From contig JAISQQ010000182.1 in the NCBI GenBank assembly GCA_031274075.1, positions 1 through 5,192 of the forward strand: 5,192 bases of DNA, in the 5' to 3' direction. The DNA is from Accumulibacter sp. GTDB lineage: Bacteria > Pseudomonadota > Gammaproteobacteria > Burkholderiales > Rhodocyclaceae. The notes below the pieces were generated by a model. The model had not been told where the DNA came from and did no database searches. It worked only from the letters and a program-made list of their open reading frames with translations. The stretch's first letter is position 1. Every line of letters starts with the position of its first letter. Shown in pieces: positions 4,896 to 5,192 of this stretch. A program made the translations under genes and the position numbers.

Positions 4896-5192
4896 TCAGC
4901 GTTTCCGTTTCCGGAAATTCCACGGCGGTACCGGGGAAGGATTTGCCCAAAGCCCGCGTTTCTGGCGTCGCGCTTCGGCTTCGATCCGGGTCAGGGTGGG
5001 ATCGCTGAATTGATAACGGCCGGCCCAGGCCATGCCCCGGCGAACGAGTTCCTGGTTCACGTTGACGCGGCCGACGTAAACCGTCCCGACGGTGCGTCCG
5101 TAACGATCCTGCCCGTCCTCGATTACCGTCACGTTTTGCCGGAACGTCAGGGAGACCAGCGTTTGACGCGCCCGCCAACCGAAAGCCTGCCG
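4896..5192 (-). CDS. staphylococcal-nuclease-like (SNase) protein, N-terminus cut by window edge
   Basis: The frame is open from the right edge to TGA at 4898-4896, giving 98 residues of the C-terminal part. It shows the SNase (thermonuclease) fold signature: GWRARQ, then DRYGRTVG (29-36 of the visible part), VNQELVRRGMAW, a helix with EAEARRQKRGLW, and a final PVPPWNFRKRKR, the usual tail of bacterial SNase-domain proteins. R33 in YGR corresponds to the catalytic R87 of S. aureus nuclease. The other catalytic residues (D21, R35, D40 and E43 there) lie beyond the edge and cannot be checked, nor can a signal peptide. Known family members hydrolyse DNA and RNA with calcium and are often exported or membrane-anchored. 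A GTG at 5132 could be taken as a start, but homology continues upstream, so it is internal. The gene is in the same orientation as ppk but separated by about 780 bp of repeats, so the two are probably separate units. Confidence 0.9.
   Translation of the reverse strand, partial: RQAFGWRARQTLVSLTFRQNVTVIEDGQDRYGRTVGTVYVGRVNVNQELVRRGMAWAGRYQFSDPTLTRIEAEARRQKRGLWANPSPVPPWNFRKRKR

Overview
The window looks like chromosomal DNA of a high-GC member of the Pseudomonadota. The polyphosphate kinase most resembles betaproteobacterial Ppk1 (or a gammaproteobacterial relative), and the intergenic DNA is rich in REP-like palindromes of the kind common in those groups. This placement is inferred from sequence character, without a database search. 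All supported genes lie on the minus strand and read right to left. The very long plus-strand open frames opposite them are high-GC shadows.

Reading in transcription order: (1) 5192-4896 is the C-terminal part of a staphylococcal-nuclease-like protein, cut by the right edge. (2) 4895-4117 is a repeat-laden intergenic region. It holds an 80-bp direct repeat in two copies 381 bp apart, GC-rich hairpins between the copies, a short inverted fragment of the same repeat, an AT-rich stem, and a likely promoter at 4178-4148. (3) 4116-4036 is a 26-codon candidate leader ORF that overlaps the start of ppk (4045-1931), a complete polyphosphate kinase 1. (4) 1930-1545 is a second non-coding region with two REP-like hairpins of matching design and an intrinsic terminator in the minus direction. 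(5) 1544-552 is a complete class I SAM-dependent methyltransferase whose C-terminal half resembles the methyltransferase domain of methionine S-methyltransferase (plant MMT, bacterial MmtN). (6) 551-1 is a cupin of the DMSP-lyase-like superfamily, starting on the very next base after the methyltransferase stop codon and cut by the left edge.

The most interesting part is the methyltransferase-cupin pair. The cupin keeps, at identical spacing, the metal-binding and catalytic residues I recall for the DMSP lyase DddQ. Its partner resembles enzymes that methylate the sulfur of methionine to a sulfonium. A two-gene unit that makes or remodels a methylated sulfonium compound and then cleaves it is a reasonable hypothesis. 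The substrate is unknown, and many DMSP-lyase-like cupins are not DMSP lyases. Ppk1 and the nuclease are ordinary housekeeping or accessory genes with no visible functional link to this pair.
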